From the NCBI RefSeq assembly GCF_001424425.1, contig NZ_LMPT01000018.1, positions 434,001 to 498,000 of the forward strand: a stretch of 64,000 nucleotides of DNA. The letters run 5' to 3'. The notes under the pieces are model-generated. The model was not told the origin of the DNA, did not search any database, and saw nothing but the letters and a program-made list of their open reading frames with translations. This DNA is from Acidovorax sp. Leaf191 (GTDB taxonomy: Bacteria; Pseudomonadota; Gammaproteobacteria; Burkholderiales; Burkholderiaceae_C). This document shows positions 8,095-16,376 of the stretch, in pieces (the first letter of the stretch is position 1; each line of letters starts with the position of its first letter). The translations under genes and the position numbers were made by a program.

Positions 8095-8169
8095 ATGCCC
8101 ATCATTGCCTGGCTTCTCGGCGTCCCACTGTCTGTCGTACTGCTGCTCATGCTGTTCGGCGTGTTCTGA
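8095..8169 (+). CDS. 24-residue single-pass membrane miniprotein
   Basis: Small ORF beginning MPIIAWLLGVPLSVVLLLML and ending FGVF, followed by TGA. AAGGAG lies six bases before the ATG, and a strong terminator follows 21 bases after the stop, so the unit looks like a real, separately transcribed gene. The whole peptide is hydrophobic apart from its termini, which suggests one membrane helix. The function is unknown. I recall similar tiny peptides in related bacteria but cannot check this here. Confidence 0.65.
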   Translation: MPIIAWLLGVPLSVVLLLMLFGVF

Positions 8170-8190
8170 CCCGTCACCCTCCAAGGTATG

Positions 8191-8232
8191 ACGCCGCCCG
8201 GCGCTTGCAAAAGCGCGGTGCGGCGTTTTTTG
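8191..8232 (+). terminator. Rho-independent terminator after the membrane miniprotein
   Basis: Outer stem acgccgc/gcggcgt and inner stem gcgctt/aagcgc around a GCAA loop, followed by a run of six T. It ends the small unit that starts upstream of 8095. Confidence 0.85.
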
Positions 8233-8428
8233 TTGGCTCGCTGCATCATGCTCCGTGCGCCGCAGATGCCGCTGGCATACCGCAATGCGCCGTTCGTCGC
8301 ACTATAAAACCCTGTCACGACAGGCGCCCCGCATCCCGCTAAGCTGGCAGTCTCAACACACACCAGGGACTTGGCTGTAGGCCCCGTGCATCGCTGTCGG
8401 CCGGTCCTCCAACACAGGGAAGCCGTCC

Positions 8429-9118
8429 ATGCATGCCGAAGGACACACCATCGTCGAGCTCGCCTATCCGGGGGAGTACCTGAGCGTCCTGGGCGGCGTC
8501 GAGACCAAGACCTGCAAGATCCGCCTGTCGCGCAAAGGCCAGGGCCTGCTGGCCCGCATGTATGCCAGCCGGGGCTATCACATGCAGGCCACGCTGTCGC
8601 ACGACAGCGACCTGAGCAGCATCGTGGTGCAGATCGACGGGCAGGCCCAGGGCACGTTGTCAGTCCACATGGACGACGGCCACCTGGGGGCCGAGGAGCA
8701 GTACCCCGAATACATCGAGGCCCTGCGCGCGCGCGGCGCCCGGATCTGCGAGATCGGCAAGCTGGCCATGGACCCCGGCGTGCGCTCCAAGCAGGTGCTG
8801 GGCGCGATCTTCCACATCGGTTGCATCGTGGCCTTTCGGGCACGGCGGGCGACCGACATCATCGTGGAGGTGAATCCGCGCCACGCGCCGTTCTACAAAC
8901 GCATGCTGCGCTTCGACGAACTGGGGCCCGAACGCATCTGCCAGCGGGTGGGAGCCCCGGCGGTGCTGTTGCACATGAGTGCGGAGAAGGCGCGCCGGCT
9001 CATCGACCAGTTTGGCGGCCGGCCCAGTTTGTCGAAGGAAGAGCGCAGCTTCTACCCGTATTTCTTTCATCCCGACGATGAAGAGGGCTTGCTGCTGCGG
9101 TTGTCGGTGGGTGGGTAG
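8429..9118 (+). CDS. FeeM-type N-acyl amino acid synthase domain protein
   Basis: A 229-residue protein of the GNAT-like acyltransferase superfamily, resembling the N-acyl amino acid synthase FeeM group, which links acyl-carrier-protein-bound fatty acids to amino acids. Features seen are an Arg/Lys-rich N-terminal strand region, the EIGKLAMDP segment near residue 111, the VEVNPRHAPFYKRML block near residue 149 and GAPAVLLHM near residue 177. The assignment is from family recollection, and the real substrate is unknown. The start is ATG 8429. It stands alone and converges on gpsA. Confidence 0.65.
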   Translation: MHAEGHTIVELAYPGEYLSVLGGVETKTCKIRLSRKGQGLLARMYASRGYHMQATLSHDSDLSSIVVQIDGQAQGTLSVHMDDGHLGAEEQYPEYIEALRARGARICEIGKLAMDPGVRSKQVLGAIFHIGCIVAFRARRATDIIVEVNPRHAPFYKRMLRFDELGPERICQRVGAPAVLLHMSAEKARRLIDQFGGRPSLSKEERSFYPYFFHPDDEEGLLLRLSVGG

Positions 9119-9203
9119 TCCAGCGTTCAGCGGTGCGGCAGCTTGGGCGGCGGGAACTCGAACACAGCTACGGTTACGGCCACACCGGTGCCGGGGTCAC
9201 CGA

Positions 9204-10217
9204 TCAAATTTCGTCGCGGGGCCCACGTCCCATGAGCTGTGCCACTGCCTCCGCCGGCTGCAGGCGGCCATCGAGCAGCGCCACTGCCGCCTCGGAAATC
9301 GGCATATCTACACCCAATGCCTGCGCGCGCTGCACCACGGTGCGGGCGCTGTAGACGCCTTCTGCCACATGTCCCAGCGACTCCACCGCCTGCGCCAGAC
9401 TGTGGCCCTGCGCCATCAACATGCCCACGCGCCGATTGCGCGACAGGTCGCCCGTGGCGGTCAGCACCAGGTCGCCCAGGCCTGACAAACCCATGAAGGT
9501 ATCGGGCCGTGCGCCCAGCGCCAGGCCCAGGCGCGTCATCTCTGCCAGGCCGCGGGTGATGAGCGCCGCCCGGGCGTTGAGCCCCAGCGCCAGCCCGTCG
9601 CACAGGCCGGTGGCAATGGCCAGCACATTCTTCACCGCGCCGCCCACTTCCACGCCGACGATGTCTTCGTTGGCGTACACGCGCACGCTTTTGCTGTGAA
9701 AAGCCGCTACCAGCGCATCGCGCACAGCGGCATGGCTGCTGGCCGCGACCAGCGCCGTGGGCTGGCCCAGCGCCACTTCCTGCGCAAAACTGGGGCCACT
9801 GAACACGCCTGCTATTAAATCAGGAGCTACCAGCGCTTGTACTTCGTGCGCCAGCAGACCAAAAGCTTGCGGATCGCCGCCTGGGGCTGCCGCCTCAAAG
9901 CCCTTGCACAGCCAGGCCACGGGCGCGGTGCAACCACGCAACGACGTCAGCATGCCGCGCAGGACGGCCATGGGCGTGGCCACGATGACCAGGTCGGCGC
10001 CGGGCAGCAGGGCGGTAAAGTCGCCGTCGGCCAGGGTAAGGGATGAAGGAAAGGCAATGCCCGGCAGGTAGCGCGCGTTCTGCCCCTGGCTGCGCATCTG
10101 CAGCGCCTGCGCCGCATCGCGCGCCCACAGGGTGACGGCATGCCGTGCAGGATGCTGGGCCGCGCTCATGGCGACGGCCGAACCCCAGGCGCCTGCGCCC
10201 AATACTATGATTTTCAT
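9204..10217 (-). CDS. gpsA: Glycerol-3-phosphate dehydrogenase [NAD(P)+]
   Basis: Cytosolic enzyme that reduces dihydroxyacetone phosphate to sn-glycerol-3-phosphate for phospholipid synthesis. The 337-residue protein has the dinucleotide motif GAGAWGSA at residues 7-14, the [10 protein letters not shown] motif at 140-149, [12 protein letters not shown] with the catalytic Lys near residue 190, and GLSGLGDL near residue 250. Residues 125-138 are encoded by a sequence that matches dispersed repeat family A (9809-9840). Another copy of the repeat begins at the start codon (10204-10252). It lies downstream of secB in the same direction, typical of betaproteobacteria. Confidence 0.95.
   Translation of the reverse strand: MKIIVLGAGAWGSAVAMSAAQHPARHAVTLWARDAAQALQMRSQGQNARYLPGIAFPSSLTLADGDFTALLPGADLVIVATPMAVLRGMLTSLRGCTAPVAWLCKGFEAAAPGGDPQAFGLLAHEVQALVAPDLIAGVFSGPSFAQEVALGQPTALVAASSHAAVRDALVAAFHSKSVRVYANEDIVGVEVGGAVKNVLAIATGLCDGLALGLNARAALITRGLAEMTRLGLALGARPDTFMGLSGLGDLVLTATGDLSRNRRVGMLMAQGHSLAQAVESLGHVAEGVYSARTVVQRAQALGVDMPISEAAVALLDGRLQPAEAVAQLMGRGPRDEI
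9809..9840 (+). repeat. Dispersed hairpin repeat family A, copy inside gpsA
   Basis: Reads ctgctattaaatcaggagct followed by accagcgcttgt, matching the 5' half of the family. It is in frame within gpsA on the opposite strand and would encode roughly [11 protein letters not shown]. It is less certain than intergenic copies because the 3' half (caagcggt) is absent. Confidence 0.5.
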
Positions 10218-10252
10218 AGCTGTTTGCGCTTGTCAGGCAAGCGGTGGAGCCC
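10204..10252 (+). repeat. Dispersed hairpin repeat family A, copy at gpsA start
   Basis: Contains atagctgtttgcgcttgtca then ggcaagcggtggag, with a perfect inner stem cgcttg/caagcg. It overlaps the first codons of gpsA on the minus strand, so it supplies the upstream part of the gpsA leader. Confidence 0.65.
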
Positions 10253-10336
10253 AAAAAGATCGTGAATTTAATGGCCCATGACGCGGTGTCTCGGCCTGAG
10301 CCCAGCAGCCAGCACTGTCCGGGCGAGGTCGCCGCG

Positions 10337-10420
10337 AAACCGGCTTTGCCAGGCCGCTGGCTGCATCCCCTCCCGAGCACACAGCGCGACGAGAGAGGAG
10401 CAGGGCGCGAAGCAGCCCCG
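10337..10420 (+). repeat. Repeat family B, degenerate copy
   Basis: Shares ccggctttgccaggccgc and a following ccctccc...gggcgcgaagc pattern with the better copies at 38392-38481 and 50498-50572. It fills most of the gap between gpsA and secB. The match is partial. Confidence 0.35.
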
Positions 10421-10431
10421 CGGGCGTTACA

Positions 10432-10890
10432 TCACTGCGTGATGATCGGCGAAGGCTGGCCGGCGGCCTGGGCCTGCTGCTGCTCGTACATGGCCTGGAA
10501 GTTGATTTCGGCCAGGTGCACGGGCGGGAAGCCGGCGCGGTTGATCAGGTCGGCCACGTTACCGCGCAGGTAGGGGTACACGATCTGCGGGCAGGCGATG
10601 CCCATGATGGGGCCCATCTGGTCTTCGGGGATGTTGCGGATCTCGAAGATGCCGGCTTGCTTGGCTTCGACCAGGAACACGGTCTTGTCCTTGATCTTGG
10701 TCTGCACCGTGGCCGTCACCGCAACTTCAAAAATGCCTTCGGCCACAGGAGTGGCTTCCACGCCGAGCTGGATGTCCACGCTGGGCTGCTCTTGTTCGAG
10801 CAGGATGCCGGGGGAATTGGGCTGCTCCAGCGACAGGTCCTTGAGGTAGACGCGCTGGATCTGGAAGATGGGGTTTTCTTGGTCGGCCAT
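10432..10890 (-). CDS. secB: Protein-export chaperone SecB
   Basis: Cytosolic tetrameric chaperone that keeps precursor proteins unfolded and passes them to SecA. The 152-residue protein matches the family length. Typical blocks are [14 protein letters not shown] at residues 9-22, a central AVTATVQ strand, and [21 protein letters not shown] near residues 106-126. The Gln/Ala-rich tail is usual for betaproteobacteria. It lies between grxC (upstream) and gpsA on the same strand, but a terminator separates it from grxC. Confidence 0.97.
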   Translation of the reverse strand: MADQENPIFQIQRVYLKDLSLEQPNSPGILLEQEQPSVDIQLGVEATPVAEGIFEVAVTATVQTKIKDKTVFLVEAKQAGIFEIRNIPEDQMGPIMGIACPQIVYPYLRGNVADLINRAGFPPVHLAEINFQAMYEQQQAQAAGQPSPIITQ

Positions 10891-10925
10891 GGTGGATAGT
10901 CTCTTTGCGCTAACGGATTTTCAGC

Positions 10926-10962
10926 AAAACAAAACCCGCCGTGGGAAAGCTCCCGCAGCGGG
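10926..10962 (-). terminator. Rho-independent terminator downstream of grxC
   Basis: On the minus strand, a stem cccgc..cggga/tccc..cggg (two imperfect pairs) is followed by TTTTGTTTT. It lies between grxC and secB and should end the rhodanese-grxC transcript. Confidence 0.7.
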
Positions 10963-10999
10963 CACATGGGGCAGCATTATGCAGCCGCCGGGGATGGGG

Positions 11000-11263
11000 T
11001 CAGGCGGCAGCGCCCAGCAGGGGCATGAGCTCGCCCCGGCCGTCCAGGGCCACCAGGTCGTCGTGGCCGCCCACGTGGGTGGTGCCGATGAAGATCTGGG
11101 GCACCGTGCGGCGACCGGTGATCTCCATCATGTGGTTGCGCGCAGCGGGGTCGGTGTCGATGCGGATCTCTTCGATCTGCTCGACGCCCTTGGACTTGAG
11201 GATCTGCTTGGCCCGGATGCAGTAGGGGCAGACGGCGGTGGTGTACATCTTCACGGGTTGCAT
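11000..11263 (-). CDS. grxC: Glutaredoxin 3
   Basis: Glutathione-dependent thiol-disulfide oxidoreductase of 87 residues. The dithiol active site CPYC is at residues 12-15, the cis-Pro motif TVPQIF is near residue 54, and GGHDDL near residue 65 helps bind glutathione. It follows the rhodanese gene with a 78-base gap on the same strand, a common pairing in betaproteobacteria next to secB. Confidence 0.95.
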   Translation of the reverse strand: MQPVKMYTTAVCPYCIRAKQILKSKGVEQIEEIRIDTDPAARNHMMEITGRRTVPQIFIGTTHVGGHDDLVALDGRGELMPLLGAAA

Positions 11264-11341
11264 AAAGAGCCTTCCTTTTCTTTCCTGTGGGGCGACAAAA
11301 CGGGTCGCAAGCCTATCGCGATGGGAATAGCTGGGGGCGAC

Positions 11342-11749
11342 TCAGGCTTTTTCCACAGGCAGGCTGGCTTCGCGCCAGGCTTTCAGGCCGCCGGCCATGG
11401 CCTGGGCGTTGTCGTAGCCCAGCTTCTTGGCAATGGCCACTGCGCGGTTGGCACGGGCGCCGGTGGCGCAGACCAGCACCAGGGGCAGGGCTTTGTTCTT
11501 GACCACGGTGGGCAGGCGCTCTTCGAGCTGGCCCAGGGGCACGTTCTTGGCACCGTTCACGTGGCCGGCCGCGAATTCCTCGGTCTCGCACACATCGATG
11601 ACGACGGCTTTTTCGCGGTTGATGAGCTGCACGGCCCCGGCCGGGGTGAGCGAGCCGCCACTGGCGCTTTTGAGCACCGGCCACAGCAACATGCCGCCCG
11701 CAGCCGCTGCAACAAAGATCAGATACCAGTTGTCGATAATGAATTTCAC
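11342..11749 (-). CDS. Membrane-anchored rhodanese-like sulfurtransferase
   Basis: A 135-residue protein with one N-terminal membrane helix (about residues 8-24) and a single rhodanese domain. The active-site loop CATGAR supplies the persulfide-forming Cys near residue 92. It probably moves sulfane sulfur or acts as a thiol relay; the substrate is unknown. The start is GTG 11749, with AAGGA eight bases upstream; longer readings of the frame have no ribosome site and would cross the gpmA promoter. It is divergent from gpmA. Confidence 0.88.
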   Translation of the reverse strand: MKFIIDNWYLIFVAAAAGGMLLWPVLKSASGGSLTPAGAVQLINREKAVVIDVCETEEFAAGHVNGAKNVPLGQLEERLPTVVKNKALPLVLVCATGARANRAVAIAKKLGYDNAQAMAGGLKAWREASLPVEKA

Positions 11750-11813
11750 GAAGATTCCTTGGGTTGGCGAACGGCGTAATTTTAGAATGCTCAGTTTTGA
11801 CCTTAGGGAAGCC

Positions 11814-12557
11814 ATGTACAAACTCGTCCTGATCCGCCACGGCGAATCCACCTGGAACCTTGAAAACCGCTTCACCGGTTGGACCGATGTGGACCTGACG
11901 CCCACCGGCGTGTCGCAGGCCATGTCTGCCGGCAAGCTGCTCAAGGCCGAAGGTTACGAGTTCGACCTGGCCTTCACCAGCGTGCTCAAGCGCGCCATCC
12001 ACACGCTGTGGTACACGCTCGACGAGATGAATTCGACCTGGCTGCCCGTGGTGAAGGACTGGCGCCTGAACGAGCGCCACTACGGCGCCTTGCAGGGACT
12101 GAACAAGGGCGACATGGCCAAGCAGTACGGCGACGAGCAGGTGCTGGTCTGGCGCCGCAGCTACGACACGCCCCCGCCAGCCCTGGAAGCGACCGACGCC
12201 CGCAGCGAGCGCAGCGACCGCCGCTACGCCGGCTTGGCCGAAGGCAGCGTGCCGCTGACCGAATGCCTCAAGGACACCGTGGAGCGCGTGCTGCCGTTCT
12301 GGAACGAAGCCATGGCCCCGGCGATCCGTTCGGGCAAGCGTGTGGTGGTGGCGGCCCACGGCAACTCCATCCGTGCGCTGGTGAAGTACCTCGATGGCAT
12401 TTCCGAGTCGGACATTGTGGGCCTGAACATTCCCAACGGAATTCCACTGGTATACGAACTGGACGCCGACCTCAAGCCCATCCGTCACTACTATCTGGGT
12501 GACGCCGAAGCGGCGGCCAAGGCTGCGGCGGCCGTGGCATCGCAAGGCAAGGCGTAA
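11814..12557 (+). CDS. gpmA: 2,3-bisphosphoglycerate-dependent phosphoglycerate mutase
   Basis: Glycolytic and gluconeogenic enzyme that interconverts 3- and 2-phosphoglycerate through a phosphohistidine. The 247-residue protein has the RHGES motif with catalytic His9, the [12 protein letters not shown] block near residue 87 and the second His in AAHGNS near residue 181. The C-terminal Ala/Lys-rich tail is somewhat longer than needed. It is divergent from the rhodanese gene, with a short shared promoter region. Confidence 0.97.
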   Translation: MYKLVLIRHGESTWNLENRFTGWTDVDLTPTGVSQAMSAGKLLKAEGYEFDLAFTSVLKRAIHTLWYTLDEMNSTWLPVVKDWRLNERHYGALQGLNKGDMAKQYGDEQVLVWRRSYDTPPPALEATDARSERSDRRYAGLAEGSVPLTECLKDTVERVLPFWNEAMAPAIRSGKRVVVAAHGNSIRALVKYLDGISESDIVGLNIPNGIPLVYELDADLKPIRHYYLGDAEAAAKAAAAVASQGKA

Positions 12558-12569
12558 AAGTCGCGTAAA

Positions 12570-12598
12570 GACGGGGAAAACCTGCCAAATACCCCGTC
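12570..12598. terminator. Stem-loop after gpmA, weak terminator candidate
   Basis: A seven-base stem gacgggg/ccccgtc around a 15-base loop directly after the gpmA stop. There is no T run, so intrinsic termination is uncertain. Confidence 0.35.
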
Positions 12599-12679
12599 AG
12601 AACGAGCGCCCGAGCGGAACTGCGGCGGGTTCTACCCCTCCAAGGTGTATATTGATTTCGAAGCGGTAAAAGGTGCTCT

Positions 12680-14116
12680 ATGGGCCAGAAACTCAAAATT
12701 GCGGGATGGGTGTCGGTAGGTGTGGTGGCGGGTGCGCTCACCACCGTGTCGCTGCAGACAGTGGCGCGCGGGGCGATGACGCCGCTGCCGCTGGAGGAAA
12801 TCCAGCAGTTGTCGGCGGTTTTCGGGCTCGTGAAGACCGATTACGTCGAACCTGTGGATGACAAGAAGCTCATCACCGACGCCATCTCGGGCATGGTGTC
12901 GAGCCTGGATCCGCACTCCCAGTACTTCGACAAGAAGTCCTTCAAGGAATTCCGCGAGGGCACCTCCGGCCGCTTCGTGGGCGTGGGCATCGAGATCACC
13001 CAGGAAGACGGGCTCATCAAGGTGGTCTCCCCCATCGAAGGCTCTCCCGCTTTCCGCGCAGGCCTCAAGACCAACGACCTGATCACCAAGATCGACGAAA
13101 CCGCGGTCAAGGGCCTGTCGCTCAACGACGCCGTCAAGCGCATGCGCGGCGAGCCCAACACCAAGGTCACGCTGACCATCTTCCGCAAGGACGAGAACCG
13201 CTCCTTCCCCGTGAACATCACGCGGGAAGAGATCAAGACCCAGTCCGTCAAGGGCAAGGTCGTGGAGCCCGGTTACGCCTGGATCCGCCTGTCGCAGTTC
13301 CAGGAGCGCACGGTCGATGACTTCGTGCGCAAGGTGGAAGAGGTCTACAAGCAGGAGCCCAACCTCAAGGGCCTGGTGCTCGACCTGCGCAATGACCCCG
13401 GTGGCCTGCTCGATGCGGCCGTCGCCATCTCGGCCGCATTCCTGCCCGAGAACGTCACGGTGGTCAGCACCAACGGCCAGCTGGCCGATAGCAAGGCCAC
13501 GTACAAGGCCTCGCCGGACTTCTATCAGCGCCGTGGCGGCGGCGACCCGCTGCGCCGCCTGCCGGCCGCGCTCAAGTCGGTGCCGCTGGTGGTGCTGGTG
13601 AACGAAGGCTCGGCCTCGGCCAGCGAAATCGTGGCCGGTGCGTTGCAAGACCACAAGCGTGCCACCGTGATGGGCAGCCAGACCTTCGGCAAGGGCTCGG
13701 TGCAAACCGTGCGTCCGCTGGGGCCCGACACCGGCATCAAGCTGACCACAGCGCGCTACTACACCCCGAGCGGCAAGTCGATCCAGGCCAAGGGCATCGT
13801 GCCCGACGTGATGATCGACGAGTCGGAAGAGGGCAACATCTTTGCCGCCCTGCGCATGCGCGAGGCCGACCTGGACAAGCACTTGAACAGCGGCCAGGGC
13901 GAAGAGAAGAAGGACGAGGCTCGTGAAAAGGCCCGCGAGGATGCCCGCAAGCGCCTGGAAGAAGAAGCCAAGAAGCCCGCTGCGGACCGCAAGATCCCCG
14001 AGTTCGGTTCGGACAAGGACTTCCAGCTCGTGCAGGCGCTCAACCAGCTCAAGGGCCGTGCGGTGTTGGTCAGCAAGACGCAGACCGAACGCAAGGAAGA
14101 AAAGAAAGAGAATTGA
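12680..14116 (+). CDS. S41 family carboxy-terminal processing peptidase
   Basis: Periplasmic serine protease of the Prc/CtpA family, 478 residues, which cuts the C-termini of envelope proteins. An uncleaved signal anchor spans about residues 7-30. A PDZ domain follows (about 92-170, with GVGIEITQEDG). The S41 core has the GSASASE motif near residues 310-316 with the nucleophilic Ser and FGKGSVQT with the catalytic Lys near residue 336. The C-terminal 80 residues are a charged Lys/Glu-rich helix, probably coiled coil. It is followed by a strong terminator, so it forms its own unit. Confidence 0.95.
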   Translation: MGQKLKIAGWVSVGVVAGALTTVSLQTVARGAMTPLPLEEIQQLSAVFGLVKTDYVEPVDDKKLITDAISGMVSSLDPHSQYFDKKSFKEFREGTSGRFVGVGIEITQEDGLIKVVSPIEGSPAFRAGLKTNDLITKIDETAVKGLSLNDAVKRMRGEPNTKVTLTIFRKDENRSFPVNITREEIKTQSVKGKVVEPGYAWIRLSQFQERTVDDFVRKVEEVYKQEPNLKGLVLDLRNDPGGLLDAAVAISAAFLPENVTVVSTNGQLADSKATYKASPDFYQRRGGGDPLRRLPAALKSVPLVVLVNEGSASASEIVAGALQDHKRATVMGSQTFGKGSVQTVRPLGPDTGIKLTTARYYTPSGKSIQAKGIVPDVMIDESEEGNIFAALRMREADLDKHLNSGQGEEKKDEAREKAREDARKRLEEEAKKPAADRKIPEFGSDKDFQLVQALNQLKGRAVLVSKTQTERKEEKKEN

Positions 14117-14136
14117 GCTTTCGCTTCTGAGCCCTG

Positions 14137-14167
14137 AAAGCCGGATTCCTGCGGAATCCGGCTTTTT
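14137..14167 (+). terminator. Rho-independent terminator after the S41 peptidase gene
   Basis: Perfect 11-base stem agccggattcc/ggaatccggct with a three-base loop, followed by a T-rich tract. It separates the protease gene from moeB. Confidence 0.92.
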
Positions 14168-14211
14168 GCTTTTGCGCCATCGATTGTGTTTTCCAGCCTG
14201 AGATTGCCCCC

Positions 14212-14961
14212 ATGACCGACGACCAGCTCCTGCGGTACTCCCGCCACATCCTGCTCGATGACATCGGTATCGAAGGGCAGGAGCGGCTGCTGGCAGCGCA
14301 TGCGGTCGTCATTGGCGCGGGGGGGCTGGGCTCGCCCGCAGCCCTGTACCTGGCCTCGGCAGGCGTCGGGCACATCACGCTCGTGGACGACGATGTGGTC
14401 GACCTGACCAACCTGCAGCGGCAGATCGCGCACACCACGGAGCGGGTGGGGCAGGCCAAGGTGACGTCCGCGGCAGCGGCCATGGCGGCCATCAACCCCG
14501 AGGTGAAGGTCACTGCGCTAAAGACGCGGGTCGATGACCAGGTGCTCGACGTGCTGGTGCGCGATGCCACGGTGGTGCTCGACTGCTGCGACAACTACAC
14601 CACCCGCCACGCGGTCAACCGGGCGTGCGTGCGCCATGGCAAGCCCCTGGTGGCGGGGGCGGCGATCCGCTTTGATGCGCAGATCACCGTGGTCGACCCG
14701 CGCGACGCCGCCTGCCCGTGCTACGCCTGCATCTTTGCGCCGCAGGCCCAGTTCGAGGAAGTGCGTTGCTCCACCATGGGCGTGTTTGCGCCGCTGGTGG
14801 GTATCGTGGGCGCCATGCAGGCGGCCGAGGCCCTGAAGCTGGTGGCCCGAGTGGGCACGTCTTTAGCGGGCCGGCTCTTGATGCTGGATGGTCGCACCAT
14901 GGAATGGAGCACGATGCATGTGCCGCGCGCCCCTGATTGCGCAGTATGTGTTGCGCGGTAG
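14212..14961 (+). CDS. moeB: Molybdopterin-synthase adenylyltransferase (MoeB/ThiF family)
   Basis: E1-like enzyme of 249 residues that adenylates the C-terminal Gly of a sulfur-carrier protein (MoaD, possibly ThiS). The ATP-binding motif GAGGLGSPAALYLASAGVG is at residues 29-47. The segment DLTNLQRQI is near residue 64, and DCCDNYTTR near residue 124. Zinc ligands are the CPCYAC and CAVC pairs. MoeB and ThiF are hard to separate by sequence. The molybdenum-dependent dehydrogenases later in the window would use its product, but this gene is not linked to them. Confidence 0.88.
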   Translation: MTDDQLLRYSRHILLDDIGIEGQERLLAAHAVVIGAGGLGSPAALYLASAGVGHITLVDDDVVDLTNLQRQIAHTTERVGQAKVTSAAAAMAAINPEVKVTALKTRVDDQVLDVLVRDATVVLDCCDNYTTRHAVNRACVRHGKPLVAGAAIRFDAQITVVDPRDAACPCYACIFAPQAQFEEVRCSTMGVFAPLVGIVGAMQAAEALKLVARVGTSLAGRLLMLDGRTMEWSTMHVPRAPDCAVCVAR

Positions 14962-15075
14962 GAATGTTCCTACAGGCCTCGCGTCCGGCCGCTGGCAGAA
15001 TCCCAAGTCATGAGCATCTAAATTTGAGGCTCGACCAACGTCAACCCGGCGTTGCTCGTGAAACTGGATACTCCT

Positions 15076-15501
15076 GTGAAACTGCGCACCTACATTGTTG
15101 AAGACAACGCGACCATTCGTGAGAACCTGATCGGAACCCTCGAAGAGTTGGCGTCGGTAGAGGCCGTGGGGGTTGCAGAAACGGAAGATGAAGGCAAGAA
15201 CTGGCTGTCCGCCAATGCCGGCATGTGGGACCTGGCCATCGTGGACCTGTTTCTGCGCCAGGGCAGCGGGCTGGGAGTGCTGGCGGCCTGCCGCACGCGC
15301 CGGCCGGGCCAGAAGATGGTAGTGCTGAGCAACTATGCCACCCCCGATGTCCGCATGCGTTGTGCGCAACTGGGTGTGGATGCCGTGTTCGACAAATCCA
15401 ATGAAATCGACGCGCTGGTGGACTACTGTGTCCAGCACAGCACAGCCCCCGCCGTCTTGGAATCTGGCCAGCCCTTGGCGGCGCCTGGTCAGCCCTTGTG
15501 A
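15076..15501 (+). CDS. Stand-alone receiver domain protein
   Basis: A 141-residue CheY-like receiver with no output domain. It has the acidic pair in VEDN (residues 8-11), the phospho-acceptor Asp57 in AIVDLF, a conserved Ser in VVLSNYA and Lys in FDKS. Without an output domain it may act by protein contact or as a phosphate sink. I use GTG 15076 (VKLRTYIVEDN); the frame stays open to TTG 15052. A terminator follows. It sits next to a histidine kinase/NarL regulator pair and may exchange phosphate with them, which is inference. Confidence 0.78.
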   Translation: MKLRTYIVEDNATIRENLIGTLEELASVEAVGVAETEDEGKNWLSANAGMWDLAIVDLFLRQGSGLGVLAACRTRRPGQKMVVLSNYATPDVRMRCAQLGVDAVFDKSNEIDALVDYCVQHSTAPAVLESGQPLAAPGQPL

Positions 15502-15508
15502 TCCCTCG

Positions 15509-15543
15509 CAGCCTCCCCGTCGCATGCGGGAGGCTCGTTTTTT
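15509..15543 (+). terminator. Rho-independent terminator after receiver gene
   Basis: Stem agcctccc/gggaggct with a ten-base loop, then CG and a run of six T. It ends the receiver gene and faces the convergent NarL-type regulator. Confidence 0.88.
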
Positions 15544-15618
15544 ACCCGTGTGTGTGGTGCGACAGCCATGGCCGGCCCTGTCCGGCCGGTCCGGACTAGA
15601 GGCCGTTGGCGCAGCATG

Positions 15619-16251
15619 TCAGTCGATCAGGCGATTCTTGAGCGCGTAGTACGTCAGGTCGCTGTTGGACGACAGGCTCATCTTTTCCATCAGCCGTGTG
15701 CGGTAGGTGCTCACGGTCTTCACGCTGAGCGACAGGGCCTTGGCGATATCGCCCGCCGTCTCGCCCTTGGCCAGCTTCAGGAACACCTGGAACTCACGCT
15801 CCGACAGCTGCTCGTGCGGTGGTGCGTCGTCCTTGCGGTTGAGCTGCTGCGCCAGCAGCTCGGCCACGGCGGGCGTGAGGTAGCGGCGGCCCAATGCAAT
15901 GGTGCGGATCGCTTCCACGATCTCCGCAGGCTCGCATTCCTTGTTGAGGTAGCCGCTGGCGCCCTGGCGGATCAGGTTGATCGCGTAGTGCTCTTCGGGG
16001 TAGCCGCTCAGGATGAGGATCCCCATGTCGGGGGCCTTGGCGCGCAGCATGGCGAGGGCGTCCAGGCCGCTTTGGCCGGGCATGGACAGGTCCATCAGCA
16101 GGACATCGATTTCCTTGTTGCGCACGAGATCGATGGCTTCGCGGCCATTGGAGGCCTCACCTTCGACCCGCAGGTCTACATGCTCCGACAGAAACTGCCG
16201 CAGGCCGGAGCGAACAATCGCGTGGTCATCCACAATACCAATCTTGATCAT
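15619..16251 (-). CDS. NarL/FixJ family response regulator
   Basis: Two-component response regulator of 210 residues. The receiver domain (1-120) has Asp8/Asp9 and phospho-acceptor Asp54 in LLMDLSMPG. The LuxR-type helix-turn-helix covers about residues 145-205 (LSEREFQVFLKLAKGETAGD, then LSVKTVSTYRTRLMEKM). It is divergent from the histidine kinase at 16377 with a 125-base gap, and they are very likely partners. The signal and regulon are not evident from sequence. Confidence 0.93.
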   Translation of the reverse strand: MIKIGIVDDHAIVRSGLRQFLSEHVDLRVEGEASNGREAIDLVRNKEIDVLLMDLSMPGQSGLDALAMLRAKAPDMGILILSGYPEEHYAINLIRQGASGYLNKECEPAEIVEAIRTIALGRRYLTPAVAELLAQQLNRKDDAPPHEQLSEREFQVFLKLAKGETAGDIAKALSLSVKTVSTYRTRLMEKMSLSSNSDLTYYALKNRLID

Positions 16252-16376
16252 CGATCTTTCTTTCACAGGGCGGGGTGCCGCACCCGATGCTTGTTGGTTG
16301 CACAGGTTCTCCAGCCTCATGCTGCGCAATGGCAACATGACGCCCGGGTCACCGGACATTATCCAGAATAACGCGT

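Noticed and set aside
9127..9603. Minus frame ending downstream of gpsA with a protein-like tail (VAVTVAVFEFPPPKL)
   Set aside because: Most of it overlaps gpsA out of frame, and no start or ribosome site lies in the part beyond gpsA.
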